Part shown: one piece after another, positions 32,596-40,718 of the stretch
Layout: every line of letters begins with the position of its first letter
Numbering within the stretch: position 1 is the first letter of the stretch
NCBI GenBank assembly: GCA_041653495.1
Contig: JBAZFF010000001.1
Span: 12,124 to 76,123 of the forward strand
Source: JBAZFF01 sp041653495
GTDB lineage: Bacteria > Patescibacteriota > Minisyncoccia > Minisyncoccales > RBG-13-42-11
DNA: 64,000 nucleotides
Direction: 5' to 3'
Position numbers and translations under genes: made by a program
The notes under the pieces: generated by a model
Told to the model about the DNA's origin: nothing
The model's database searches: none
What the model saw: the letters and a program-made list of their open reading frames with translations, nothing else

Positions 32596-32623
32596 GCATT
32601 ATAAAAACGTAGCACCTAATGGC
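32596..32623 (-). promoter_or_regulatory. Promoter of the 26-aa gene
   Basis: Minus strand: TTGCCA (about 32618-32623), 16-bp spacer, TATAAT (about 32598-32603). Confidence 0.7.
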
Positions 32624-32693
32624 AAAAATGCAAGAAAAACAATCCACAGGCTAATGACTTTTATGCCAGTTTATGATTAAATAAAATAAATTT

Positions 32694-33890
32694 ATGCCTT
32701 TTATAATAGCATTCATAGTGATCGCAATAGCCGTTTCTCTGGCCGGCGTTTTTATGAACGGCGATCCGAACGTCCCGGAGGCGGAAGAACAGGCGCAGGA
32801 AGAAACGATATCTCAGGGAAATACTTCGTCCCAAGGCGGAAACTCCCAGGGTTCGCAGATATCTTCCGACGGCCAGCAGGCGCAGACCTCCATAGACCCA
32901 AATTTTCCCATCAATACCTACATAAAATACGGGTCGGCTGCAAAGGATGTTTTTGACGATACGACGGAAGTGACTTTTGAGTTTGATGCAGTGGTTTCAG
33001 ACAGCGTAGATTTGTCCGACCTCTATTTTGAAACTAAAGCCGAAGGAGTTGATACAGACTGGAAAAAAACCAGCCAGAAATACAGGAAAGTGACTTTTCC
33101 GAGCGGGAGCCACCAATACGCCTTCTGGGTCAGGGGGAGGACGGACGAACTGACTGAACCCTCTCCGGCCTACCACACGATAACCATAAACGTATCTCCC
33201 TATTACAATAAAATAAAGATTTCCAATTTGAAGGCGCCTGACAATCAGGCCAATCCTTCTTTAATCACCCTTTCCACGAACATACCTTCCGGGGAGACTA
33301 TAAATATCTCGGGATGGACCTTGGAGGGGGAAAAAGGAACGGTGGCAATACCGAAGGGAGCTGAAAGGTACGATCCCAACGATTCTTCTTCCTGGAACCA
33401 GAATATTCTTTTGAGGAGGGGCGATATGGCTTATATCTCCAGCATGTCCAGCCCTTTCGCCTTCAGCCAGCTCAGCTTCAGGCCGAACAAGTGCATGGGG
33501 TACTATGCAGACTCCAATAACTTTGAAATATCAGTATCAAAAAGCTGCCCGAGGCCCACTGCGGACAGTTTGCCCAGCTACATTTCGGCAAAATGCAAGA
33601 ACTTCATTTTGGATGAAATAGGGACTTGCGAATTCCCGGATACGGACAAGATGAACGAATATGATCTGTACGACGAGGACGCCTGTATCGCCTATCTGAC
33701 CGCCAACTTCAACTATTCAGGATGCCTGGCCAAATACGGCAGCGATTCCAACTTCACCCAAAACTTGTGGCACATATACACGGACAGATACGAAAGGGAG
33801 ATAATGGACAGGTTCGGGGACACTGTTTATCTTAAGGATTCAAGCGGATTGGTGGCGGCGAAATACTGCTTTGAGGACTATTGCAATTAG
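32694..33890 (+). CDS. Secreted or membrane-anchored protein with lamin-tail-like domain, 398 aa
   Basis: An N-terminal hydrophobic helix (IIAFIVIAIAVSLAGVFM) anchors or exports it. A low-complexity Gln/Ser/Gly linker (residues 25-65) follows, then an Ig-like module (~75-175). Residues ~180-398 resemble the LTD-type domains frequent in Parcubacteria: IKISNLKAP, INISGWTLEGEKGTVAIPKG, LRRGDMAYI, RFGDTVYLKDSSGLVAAKYC. It holds six Cys in the last third, probably disulphides. Surface role unknown. The ATG is preceded by AT-rich sequence without a ribosome site. Confidence 0.75.
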   Translation: MPFIIAFIVIAIAVSLAGVFMNGDPNVPEAEEQAQEETISQGNTSSQGGNSQGSQISSDGQQAQTSIDPNFPINTYIKYGSAAKDVFDDTTEVTFEFDAVVSDSVDLSDLYFETKAEGVDTDWKKTSQKYRKVTFPSGSHQYAFWVRGRTDELTEPSPAYHTITINVSPYYNKIKISNLKAPDNQANPSLITLSTNIPSGETINISGWTLEGEKGTVAIPKGAERYDPNDSSSWNQNILLRRGDMAYISSMSSPFAFSQLSFRPNKCMGYYADSNNFEISVSKSCPRPTADSLPSYISAKCKNFILDEIGTCEFPDTDKMNEYDLYDEDACIAYLTANFNYSGCLAKYGSDSNFTQNLWHIYTDRYEREIMDRFGDTVYLKDSSGLVAAKYCFEDYCN

Positions 33891-34951
33891 AATTTTCTCT
33901 TTAATTCAGCCAAGGCGTTAGAAGCTATCCACTTGGCGGATTTGGAATCCATTTCATAAATATTTTTCCCCGCCTTTATAGCTTTCTTGTTCAAGTTTCT
34001 ATTCCTCTTCCCTATCTGCCTCAAGGCCCAATTGACCGCTTTTCTTACAAAGTTCCTATCGTCCTGCGCCTCCCTTTTGATTATCGGGAAGAATCTCTCA
34101 AAAAAGGAATCCTCGGCCGATTTGTCGTGGACCGCCAAAACGGCCATCAGTACAAACCCCGCCCTTTTTACGAATTCCCTTTTTCTCCTGGTCCATTCAA
34201 ATATTTTCTTCTCCGCAAAAGGCGTATCCCCGAAAAGGCAAGAACATGTCTGATCGCAAATATCCCAGGAATCAATGTCTTTTGCCATAGACTCCATTTC
34301 CTTCTCAGTCAGCTTGCAGGGATCGGCAATGAAAACCGCCAGCAATCTGGCTTCGTGTATTTCAGAGTTCCAAAGCTCTATAGCTAATTCATGGTTCTTT
34401 CCTATCTGTTTTGCAAGGCCTCTCAAGTAAGGGACTGATATTCCCAAGGTATTTTTGGGGCTTATCCCAAACCTCGCCATACCCTCCTTGTTCTTCTTAT
34501 CGGCCAAGGATTTTAATTTTTTGATAATCTCGCTGCGGCTGAAAGCCAGCCTAGTGGAAGAAATAGGCTTCCCACACTTATCCAGGACAAAAGGCACTTT
34601 AACTGTCTTAATGAGCTTCTTCCCCAGCTTTTTCCTTCTTGCATTTATTTCCCTGGCCACAGAAACGCTTTCGGGAGATACGACTATGTAATCATAATTT
34701 CTCTTTAGCGCATCTCCGAATTTGTCTTCTATCTTGTAAATCGCAAAACTCTTTTTGAATTTTCTCTTGATCAAATTCTCCAAGTTCTTTTTCCTTTCCG
34801 AGAACTTCTTTATCTTCCTCTTTTTCCTTTTGGCGTAATTGTCGGAAGTCAGGCCTAAAGAGACCTCTCCCAGAGAGAATGCTTTCTTTAGCAGGGCTTC
34901 GTGCCCTTTGTGCAGGATGTCAAATGTCCCGCCGACAGCCACCTTTTTCAT
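33887..34951 (-). CDS. Fusion: PPAT-like adenylyltransferase + AlkD-type DNA glycosylase
   Basis: 354 aa, two domains. Residues 1-137: a nucleotidyltransferase of the archaeal/eukaryal PPAT type, with VGGTFDILHKGH (residues 6-17) and ISSTR (130-134). Residues 138-354: a DNA alkylation repair (AlkD, COG4912) domain, with MARFGIS, ELWNSEIHEARLLA, DSWDICDQTC and VRKAVNWALRQIGKRNRNL. PPAT makes dephospho-CoA; AlkD excises 3- and 7-alkylpurines with its Trp/Asp pocket. I know of no reason for the two to be linked. The frame is continuous and nothing suggests a join of two genes. Overlaps tgt by 4 bp. Confidence 0.88.
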   Translation of the reverse strand: MKKVAVGGTFDILHKGHEALLKKAFSLGEVSLGLTSDNYAKRKKRKIKKFSERKKNLENLIKRKFKKSFAIYKIEDKFGDALKRNYDYIVVSPESVSVAREINARRKKLGKKLIKTVKVPFVLDKCGKPISSTRLAFSRSEIIKKLKSLADKKNKEGMARFGISPKNTLGISVPYLRGLAKQIGKNHELAIELWNSEIHEARLLAVFIADPCKLTEKEMESMAKDIDSWDICDQTCSCLFGDTPFAEKKIFEWTRRKREFVKRAGFVLMAVLAVHDKSAEDSFFERFFPIIKREAQDDRNFVRKAVNWALRQIGKRNRNLNKKAIKAGKNIYEMDSKSAKWIASNALAELKRKF

Positions 34952-36084
34952 ATTTTTCCCGATTTAATGTCTTTCCTGATCCTTTCGACGAAAGTATTGA
35001 AGAAATAAAGATTGTGGAAAGTGAGCAGGGACATTCCTGTAATTTCCTTAGCTCTCAACAGATGGTGTACGTACCCTCTGGAATATTCCCGGCAAACGGC
35101 ACATGAGCATTTTGAATCCAAGGGCTTCTTGTCTTTCTTGAAAATTTCCTTGTTTAAATCCAGTTCCCCGGCAGAAGTATAAGCCATTCCCCTCCTGGCA
35201 TAATGGGTCGGGGCTATGCAGTCGAAAGTATCCACTCCCGCTTTTATTATCTTCGGGATGTCTTGGAGATAACCTATCCCCAATAAATGCCTCGGCTTCT
35301 CCTCCGGAAGCTCTTTTAGGGTGAGTTTTAGCATGTTTATCATCGTCTTTTTATTGTCTCCGAATTCCCCTCCTATACCGAATCCCTCAAAGGGAAGGGA
35401 CCCTATGAATCTTGCGCTTTCTTTTCTCAAGTCCTTGAACTTCCCTCCCTGGACTATCCCGTACAAAGCCTGCTTCGTTCTTTTGGCTTTTAAGCATATT
35501 TTCGCCCACTCATGCGTTTTCAAAAGAGAAGCCTCGGTGTATTCCTTGGAAGCCATGGGAGAAGTGCATTCGTCAAAAGCAAAGATAATGTCAGCTCCCA
35601 GTTTTTCCTGAATTCTTATGGATTCCGCCGGCCCTAGGAACAGTTCTTTGCCGTCCAAAAAGGACCGAAAGTTCACTCCCTTGTCTGTTATTCTCAAAAG
35701 CTTAGGCTGCTGGCCGTATTCTATCCCTTCCGCTTTCTGTTTCTTTAATATCTTTCCCGTCCCAAAATCCCTGCCGAATCCCAGGCTGAAAACCTGGAAT
35801 CCCCCCGAATCCGTCATCAAGGGCTTTTGAAGGCTCATGAACTTCTGCAATCCTCCGAATCTTTCAATTAATTCTTCTCCCGGACGAATGTGCAGATGGA
35901 AAGTGTTGCAGATTAAAATCTGGGTCTTGGATTCTGAAACGTCTTTTGAACTTAAAGTCTTTATTACCGCCTGGGTGGCCACCGGAACCAAAGACGGAGT
36001 TTCTACGACTCCGTGGGAAGTTTCCAGCAATCCCAGCCTGGCATTGCTCTTTTTAGATTTTTTGACAATCTGGAAGCTGAACAT
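34948..36084 (-). CDS. tgt: Queuine/preQ1 tRNA-guanine transglycosylase
   Basis: 378 aa. Motifs: MTDSGGFQVFSLG (catalytic Asp), FDECTSP, GIVQGG, TFDCIAPTHYARRGM (nucleophilic Asp) and the zinc site CSCAVCREYSRGYVHHLL. Swaps guanine for preQ1/queuine at position 34 of GUN-anticodon tRNAs. No other queuosine genes are in the window, so the base is probably scavenged. Possibly a short insertion around residue 125-140 relative to E. coli. Confidence 0.96.
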   Translation of the reverse strand: MFSFQIVKKSKKSNARLGLLETSHGVVETPSLVPVATQAVIKTLSSKDVSESKTQILICNTFHLHIRPGEELIERFGGLQKFMSLQKPLMTDSGGFQVFSLGFGRDFGTGKILKKQKAEGIEYGQQPKLLRITDKGVNFRSFLDGKELFLGPAESIRIQEKLGADIIFAFDECTSPMASKEYTEASLLKTHEWAKICLKAKRTKQALYGIVQGGKFKDLRKESARFIGSLPFEGFGIGGEFGDNKKTMINMLKLTLKELPEEKPRHLLGIGYLQDIPKIIKAGVDTFDCIAPTHYARRGMAYTSAGELDLNKEIFKKDKKPLDSKCSCAVCREYSRGYVHHLLRAKEITGMSLLTFHNLYFFNTFVERIRKDIKSGKI

Positions 36085-36124
36085 TTTGTTATTTTCTCAC
36101 TTAAATTGTCTTATGTCTAATAGA

Positions 36125-36152
36125 AACCCCTCGGTTTTGAAACGAGGGGGTT
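36125..36152 (-). terminator. Intrinsic terminator of the 47-aa gene
   Basis: AACCCCCTCG/CGAGGGGTT stem and TTTCTATT tail on the minus strand. Confidence 0.65.
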
Positions 36153-36160
36153 CTGCGAGC

Positions 36161-36304
36161 TTAAAGGGCAAAGAGTACGATAGCAACCAGCATCGAGATT
36201 ATACCCAAGGCAAAGTTGGCCATCAGTATCTCCATGCTATTTCTATGATTGTCCTCCACCGCCCAATAAGCTCCAGCTAAAGGAACGAGATATTTGATCT
36301 TCAC
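36161..36304 (-). CDS. Small membrane protein, 47 aa (GTG start)
   Basis: GTG at 36302-36304 behind TTAGGAGGA with 6-bp spacing, a far better start than the upstream in-frame codons. KIKYLVPLAGAYWAVEDNHR then a C-terminal membrane helix (FALGIISMLVAIVLFAL). Not recognised. It has its own terminator. Confidence 0.65.
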   Translation of the reverse strand: MKIKYLVPLAGAYWAVEDNHRNSMEILMANFALGIISMLVAIVLFAL

Positions 36305-36384
36305 CTTATTCCTCCTAATTCTTCGTTCAACTAGCAATATATTGCAATATTTGCGGGAAAAAATCAAGACCAGAATGTGTAACA

Positions 36385-36437
36385 AAAAACCAGTCTAATC
36401 GTCTTAATTATAAGAGGAAAAACTAAAAGACTGGTTC
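36385..36437 (-). terminator. Long-loop terminator downstream of uppS
   Basis: AACCAGTCT/AGACTGGTT stem with a ~30-base loop, then TTTTTTG on the minus strand. A second hairpin (GCCCGC/GCGGGC, 36444-36462) lies between it and uppS. Confidence 0.55.
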
Positions 36438-36469
36438 TTTTGTGCCCGCGGTAAATGCGGGCTTTTTCT

Positions 36470-37171
36470 TTACTTCCCAAATCTCCTTTCCCTGCTTGCG
36501 TAATCTAAAAATGCTTCGTCCAGATCCTTCTCCTCAAAATCCGGCCAGAACTTTTTGCAAAAATACAGTTCAGAATAGACAGACTGCCACAACAAGAAAC
36601 CTGAAGTTCTTCTCTCTCCGCTGGTTCTTATTATCAAGTCCGGGTCTTTTTGGCCGGCTGTCCAAAGATTGTCAGAAATTAATTTCTCGGTAATATTTGC
36701 GGCAGGAATATTGTCTTTGGCTATTTTTTTGACCGCTTCCAGAAGCTCCGCTCTCCCTCCGTAGCTGAGCGCTAAGTTTAAAATTCCTCCGGTATTGTTT
36801 TTTGTTTCCCGCTCGGCTTCGGCCATTAGCTTCTGGATGTCTTTGGAGAATCTCTCCTTCTGCCCTATTATCCGCAATCTTATGTTTTCCTTGTTTATCC
36901 ACGCTATCTCCTTCTTGCTTAATGCAAGCTTAAATATCCTCATTAGGTATTCAACCTCTTTCTTGGACCTAAGCCAATTTTCCGTGGAAAAACCCCAGAC
37001 AGTCAGTATTTTAACCCCCTTCTCTTTACACCATTTCCCCACCTTCTTTATCTTGTCGTATCCCCTCCTGTGGCCTTCCAAAGTGGGCAGATTATTTTTT
37101 TTTGCCCATCTCCTGTTCCCGTCCATTATGATTCCCACGTGATAAGGGATATTTTTTGTTTTAGAATCCAT
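36470..37171 (-). CDS. uppS: Undecaprenyl diphosphate synthase (cis-prenyltransferase)
   Basis: 233 aa. GIIMDGNRRWAKKNNLPTLE carries the catalytic Asp and diphosphate-binding Arg; also GHRRGYDKI, SYGGRAELLEA, and DLIIRTSGERRTSGFLLWQS with SELYF. Adds isopentenyl units in cis to farnesyl diphosphate to make the C55 lipid carrier for wall precursors. Starts 1 bp after the FAD oxidoreductase ends, so both isoprenoid-related genes share an operon. Confidence 0.96.
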   Translation of the reverse strand: MDSKTKNIPYHVGIIMDGNRRWAKKNNLPTLEGHRRGYDKIKKVGKWCKEKGVKILTVWGFSTENWLRSKKEVEYLMRIFKLALSKKEIAWINKENIRLRIIGQKERFSKDIQKLMAEAERETKNNTGGILNLALSYGGRAELLEAVKKIAKDNIPAANITEKLISDNLWTAGQKDPDLIIRTSGERRTSGFLLWQSVYSELYFCKKFWPDFEEKDLDEAFLDYASRERRFGK

Positions 37172-37172
37172 A

Positions 37173-38099
37173 TTAAAAAAGAAAGTCGCTCTCCATCCTT
37201 ACTTTCTTTGGCAGCAGCCAGGGGAATTTGAACCCCAAGAGGTAAACCAAGAAAGTAGCGACTTTGGAAATAAAAATTCTTAATAGAAAAAACTTTTCAA
37301 CTTTATTCTTATATTCTAGAAAATCTGGAAAATATTTCAATAGTATGTCTGCCGCCATCAATCCCCAGACCACTCCCCCTCCAGACCACGACTTGCACAG
37401 CCCGGCAGCATCCCCGCAAAGGGTCACCTTCTCGTTCCTCGGAATTGCAAGTCCCTGGGGCACCAAGCCGGATTCTACCCTTTCCAAGACCAATCCTCTC
37501 GCCTTTAAGAACTCTTCAAAAACGGATTTCACCTCCTTAATTTCTCCCAAAGCCCCGTATTCCACCTCCTTGCCCCTGGGTATCTTCCATATAAAGCCCT
37601 TGTTTATGGGCCAGGTTTCAACGGAGCCGGAATAGTCCTCCTGTCTCACAAATCCCATGACTCCAAGCCTCAAAGAAGGCCTCTTTAATCCTAAAATGCC
37701 CCTTACGGCAGAGTTAGGCCCATCGCACCCCAAGACCCTGTCAAACCCCTCCGGAAGGGCTTTTATCTCGTTCTGCAGCCTTATTTTAACCCCATTGACT
37801 GCGGCTTCTCTGGCAACCAGCCTGTCTAATTCAGCATGGCTCATAACCAGGAATCTCCTGGAAAAAGAGACGTTTACGGTCTTTCTGGGGAAATGAATAA
37901 AAACAGACCTTATTTCGTTTTCAATAAGGCTTTTGGCTTCCGGAATAAACTCCAATATCCTGTCCGAAAAAAGGCCGGAACACGCCTTTTTCCCTATCTC
38001 ATTCTTCTTTTCAAATACTGTTACCTCGTGGCCTGATCCTGCCAGTTTCGCTGCCAGATTCAAGCCCGATATCCCAGCTCCTATAATAGCTACTTTCAT
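37173..38099 (-). CDS. FAD-dependent oxidoreductase (geranylgeranyl reductase-like)
   Basis: 308 aa from ATG 38097-38099 (MKVAIIGAGISGLNLA). Rossmann motif GAGISGLNLAAKLAGSGHEV, EKKNEIGKKACSGLFSD as in geranylgeranyl reductases (C at the flavin), and TLCGDAAGLCKSWSGGG (GD motif). Enzymes of this group hydrogenate polyprenyl chains with FADH2. Adjacent uppS fits a substrate made of polyprenyl lipid. A 9-bp longer TTG start is possible. Confidence 0.82.
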   Translation of the reverse strand: MKVAIIGAGISGLNLAAKLAGSGHEVTVFEKKNEIGKKACSGLFSDRILEFIPEAKSLIENEIRSVFIHFPRKTVNVSFSRRFLVMSHAELDRLVAREAAVNGVKIRLQNEIKALPEGFDRVLGCDGPNSAVRGILGLKRPSLRLGVMGFVRQEDYSGSVETWPINKGFIWKIPRGKEVEYGALGEIKEVKSVFEEFLKARGLVLERVESGLVPQGLAIPRNEKVTLCGDAAGLCKSWSGGGVVWGLMAADILLKYFPDFLEYKNKVEKFFLLRIFISKVATFLVYLLGFKFPWLLPKKVRMESDFLF

Positions 38100-38244
38100 A
38101 AGTCTCAATCGGGCATTTCAGCTCTTCTCTAGCTACAATATAACCCAACAAAAAAGAAAGCAAGGAAATCAAGATGACTCCTATGCACAGGATTATGTCT
38201 CCCTGGCGTTTCTTCACCCATTCTCTTATTATTGATAAATTCAT
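38011..38244 (-). CDS. Small membrane protein, 77 aa, overlapping the next gene
   Basis: MNLSIIREWVKKRQGDIILC begins a protein with one membrane helix (ILCIGVILISLLSFLLGYIVA). The frame runs 89 bp into the FAD oxidoreductase gene. Overlaps this long are rare, so its tail (residues ~50-77) may be the result of a lost stop or a frameshift. Not recognised. It could be an anchor-type protein whose outer part was lost. Confidence 0.5.
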   Translation of the reverse strand: MNLSIIREWVKKRQGDIILCIGVILISLLSFLLGYIVAREELKCPIETYESSYYRSWDIGLESGSETGRIRPRGNSI

Positions 38245-38299
38245 ATGATAGTCTCCGCTGGCTGAATCTTAGGATTCCGGCGGGTTTTTATTAAGCCTT

Positions 38300-38328
38300 T
38301 TGACAAACTGCGTCCTATCTGATAATAT
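38300..38328 (+). promoter_or_regulatory. Promoter of rpmA (nearly leaderless)
   Basis: TTGACA (38300-38305), 17-bp spacer, TAATAT (38323-38328); the ATG follows at 38338, so the leader is about 2-3 bases and there is no ribosome site. Confidence 0.85.
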
Positions 38329-38337
38329 ACAACCATT

Positions 38338-38610
38338 ATGTCAAAGACAAAAGCCGCAGGTTCAACTAAATTAGGCAGAGATTCCAACCCCCAGTATCTG
38401 GGGATTAAACTGTCTGCCGGACAGAAAGCAAAGCCCGGAAACATTATCGTGAGGCAGAGGGGAACGAAGATAAATCCCGGAGCGAACACCAGAATCGGGA
38501 AGGACGACACCATCTACGCAATAAAGGAAGGAGTTATCCATTTTGAAACTAAATCCAAGAAAAGATTCAACGGGGCCAAGAAACTAATAAAAGTAGTAAG
38601 CGTAAAGTAA
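38338..38610 (+). CDS. rpmA: 50S ribosomal protein L27
   Basis: 90 aa: SKTKAAGSTKLGRDSNPQYL, GNIIVRQRGTKINPG, GKDDTIYAIKEG. The flexible N-terminus reaches the peptidyl-transferase centre. It stands alone rather than with rplU and obg, its usual partners. A bidirectional hairpin (38611-38638) separates it from pyrG. Confidence 0.96.
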   Translation: MSKTKAAGSTKLGRDSNPQYLGIKLSAGQKAKPGNIIVRQRGTKINPGANTRIGKDDTIYAIKEGVIHFETKSKKRFNGAKKLIKVVSVK

Positions 38611-38638
38611 AGAAGTCAGGCCTAACGCCTGGCTTTTT
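38611..38638. terminator. Bidirectional terminator between rpmA and pyrG
   Basis: AAGTCAGGC-CTAAC-GCCTGGCTTTTTT hairpin; ends in a T-run on the plus side; overlaps the end of pyrG. Confidence 0.65.
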
Positions 38639-40253
38639 TGTTTGCGGCAACTCTAATAAATTCTCTGAAAAGCGGATGGGGCCTTAACGGCCTGGATTTG
38701 AATTCGGGATGGAACTGGACCCCGACGAAAAACGGATGGTCGGGCAGTTCTATTATCTCCACCAGATCTCTCTGGGGATTTATTCCGGCCACCACCATTC
38801 CTTTCTTTTCCAGGGCAGCCCTGAAGGAATTATTGACCTCGTACCTGTGTCTGTGCCTTTCGGAAATATCCAGTTCTTTGTAAGCTCTGGCCGCTATAGT
38901 TCTCGGAGTAACCCTGCATTTGTAAGCCCCCAGCCTCATGGTTCCTCCCATCTTTTTCTCCTGGATCAAGGCCTTCTGCTCGGGCATCACGTCTATGACA
39001 GGATATGGAGTTTTCGGGTCAACCTCCGTTGAAGCCGCTCCCTTTAACCCGCAGACATTCCTGGCGAATTCCACGACAGCCAATTGGAGCCCGTAGCATA
39101 ATCCAAAGAAAGGAATCTTATTCTTCCTGCAATATTCTATGGCCTTTATCTTTCCTTCGACTCCCCTGGCGCCGAATCCTCCCGGAACTATGATCCCGTC
39201 GTACTCCTTCAATTCTTTCAGTTTCCTCGGGTTCTTCTCGTATTCTCCCGCCGCCAGCCAATGGATTTCGGGCTTCAGTTTGTAATGCCAGGCGGCGTGC
39301 TTTATGGATTCTATCACGGAGATATAAGAGTCCATCAGGGTAAAAGCTCCCGTCTCAAAATATTTTCCAACGATTCCGATTTTGACTGTCTTTTCCGCGG
39401 CTTCAATGGTCCTCAAAAGCTTCCTCCAGTCTTTGAGATCCTGTTTCGTAGACCTCATTTTGAATTTCTTCAGTATCCTTTTCCCCAGATTGTCTCTCTC
39501 AAAATTGACGGGAATCTGATAAATCGATTTCACATCCGGAGCGGAAATCACGTCTTCCTTGTCGATATTGCAGAAGACGGAAATCTTCCTTTTCCTCGGC
39601 TCGTCTAGGGGAACCTGGGACCTGGCCAATATTATGTCGGGCTGTATCCCGGCCTCGTTCAGAGTCCTGACTGCCGTCTGAGTAGGCTTGGTCTTCATCT
39701 CGCCTATCATGGAAGGAATAGGAAGATAGCTTACCATTGCGAACAGAACGTCTTTGGGATGCTGTAATCTTAACATCCTGGCCGCTTCCAAAAAGAGCAT
39801 ATTCTGGTATTCTCCGACCGTTCCCCCTATTTCTATTAAAATAAAATCAGCCTTGTGCTTTCTGGCTGCTTTTTTGATTCTGGAGATGGTTTCGTTGGGA
39901 ATGTCCGGGACTACTTCTACACACCTTCCCTTGTATTCTAAGTTTCTCTCTCTGTTTATAACCGACTGATAAACCCTCCCGGTGGTCATGTAATTCTCGC
40001 TGGTGATGTCCTCGTCCAGGAATCTCTCGTAGTTCCCGATGTCCTGGTCGCATTCATCCCCGTCTTCGGTCACAAAAACCTCACCGTGTTCCACTGGATT
40101 CATTGTCCCCGCATCAACATTGATATAGGGGTCTATTTTTACGGCAGTAACCCTGAAACCCTTGCTCTTTAGAATCCTCCCGATTGAAGCTACCGCCACG
40201 CCTTTTCCCACGCCGGACATGACACCGCCGGCTACGAAAATGTATTTAGGCAT
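38622..40253 (-). CDS. pyrG: CTP synthase
   Basis: 543 aa, full length. Synthase domain: KYIFVAGGVMSGVGKGVAVA, KIDPYINVDAGTMNP, EIGGTVGEYQN. Glutaminase domain from ~300: GGFGARG, FGLCYGLQLA (nucleophile Cys) and the HPEF triad part. Converts UTP to CTP with glutamine. Its start overlaps rplI by 8 bp. Confidence 0.98.
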   Translation of the reverse strand: MPKYIFVAGGVMSGVGKGVAVASIGRILKSKGFRVTAVKIDPYINVDAGTMNPVEHGEVFVTEDGDECDQDIGNYERFLDEDITSENYMTTGRVYQSVINRERNLEYKGRCVEVVPDIPNETISRIKKAARKHKADFILIEIGGTVGEYQNMLFLEAARMLRLQHPKDVLFAMVSYLPIPSMIGEMKTKPTQTAVRTLNEAGIQPDIILARSQVPLDEPRKRKISVFCNIDKEDVISAPDVKSIYQIPVNFERDNLGKRILKKFKMRSTKQDLKDWRKLLRTIEAAEKTVKIGIVGKYFETGAFTLMDSYISVIESIKHAAWHYKLKPEIHWLAAGEYEKNPRKLKELKEYDGIIVPGGFGARGVEGKIKAIEYCRKNKIPFFGLCYGLQLAVVEFARNVCGLKGAASTEVDPKTPYPVIDVMPEQKALIQEKKMGGTMRLGAYKCRVTPRTIAARAYKELDISERHRHRYEVNNSFRAALEKKGMVVAGINPQRDLVEIIELPDHPFFVGVQFHPEFKSRPLRPHPLFREFIRVAANKKARR

Positions 40254-40707
40254 TAGACTCTTCGTCTGCTATCTTGTTTACTATAACTTTTATCTCGGCT
40301 TCCAAATTATGCTCAAACTTTATCTTGACCGGAAATTCTCCGAGATCCCTGATCGGATCCATTTCTATCTGGCCCTTCTTGATGTCCACTCCCTCCTCTC
40401 TCAATTTTTCTGTTATCTTCTGGGCGGTAATTGATTCAAACAGCTGGTCCTTGTCTCCGACTTTGACGTCAAAAATAAGTTCCCTGCCGTCCATGGAAGA
40501 TGCAAGTTCTTCTGTCTCCTTTAGTCCTTCTTCAGCTTTTTTCTCCTCAATCTCTTTCTGGGTTTCCAGCCAGATCAGCGCTTCTTTAGAAGCCTGCTTG
40601 GCTAAGTTCTGGGGAAATAAAAAGTTCATGGCATATCCTTCCTTTACTTCCTTCACCTCAAACTTCTTTCCTATCTTTTCTACGTCTTTTAATAGTATTA
40701 CTTTCAT
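40246..40707 (-). CDS. rplI: 50S ribosomal protein L9
   Basis: 153 aa. N-domain: MKVILLKDVEKIGKKFEVKE then VKEGYAMNFLFPQNLAKQAS, the classic L9 start, then the long helix and a C-domain (FESITAQKITEKLREEG). L9 is reported absent from parts of the CPR, so its presence helps to limit the lineage. Overlaps pyrG by 8 bp. Confidence 0.96.
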   Translation of the reverse strand: MKVILLKDVEKIGKKFEVKEVKEGYAMNFLFPQNLAKQASKEALIWLETQKEIEEKKAEEGLKETEELASSMDGRELIFDVKVGDKDQLFESITAQKITEKLREEGVDIKKGQIEMDPIRDLGEFPVKIKFEHNLEAEIKVIVNKIADEESNA

Positions 40708-40718
40708 AATAGATAATT

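Noticed and set aside
38241..38513. 90-codon minus-strand frame opposite rpmA
   Set aside because: It is the antisense shadow of L27, hydrophobic by composition only, with no start signals.
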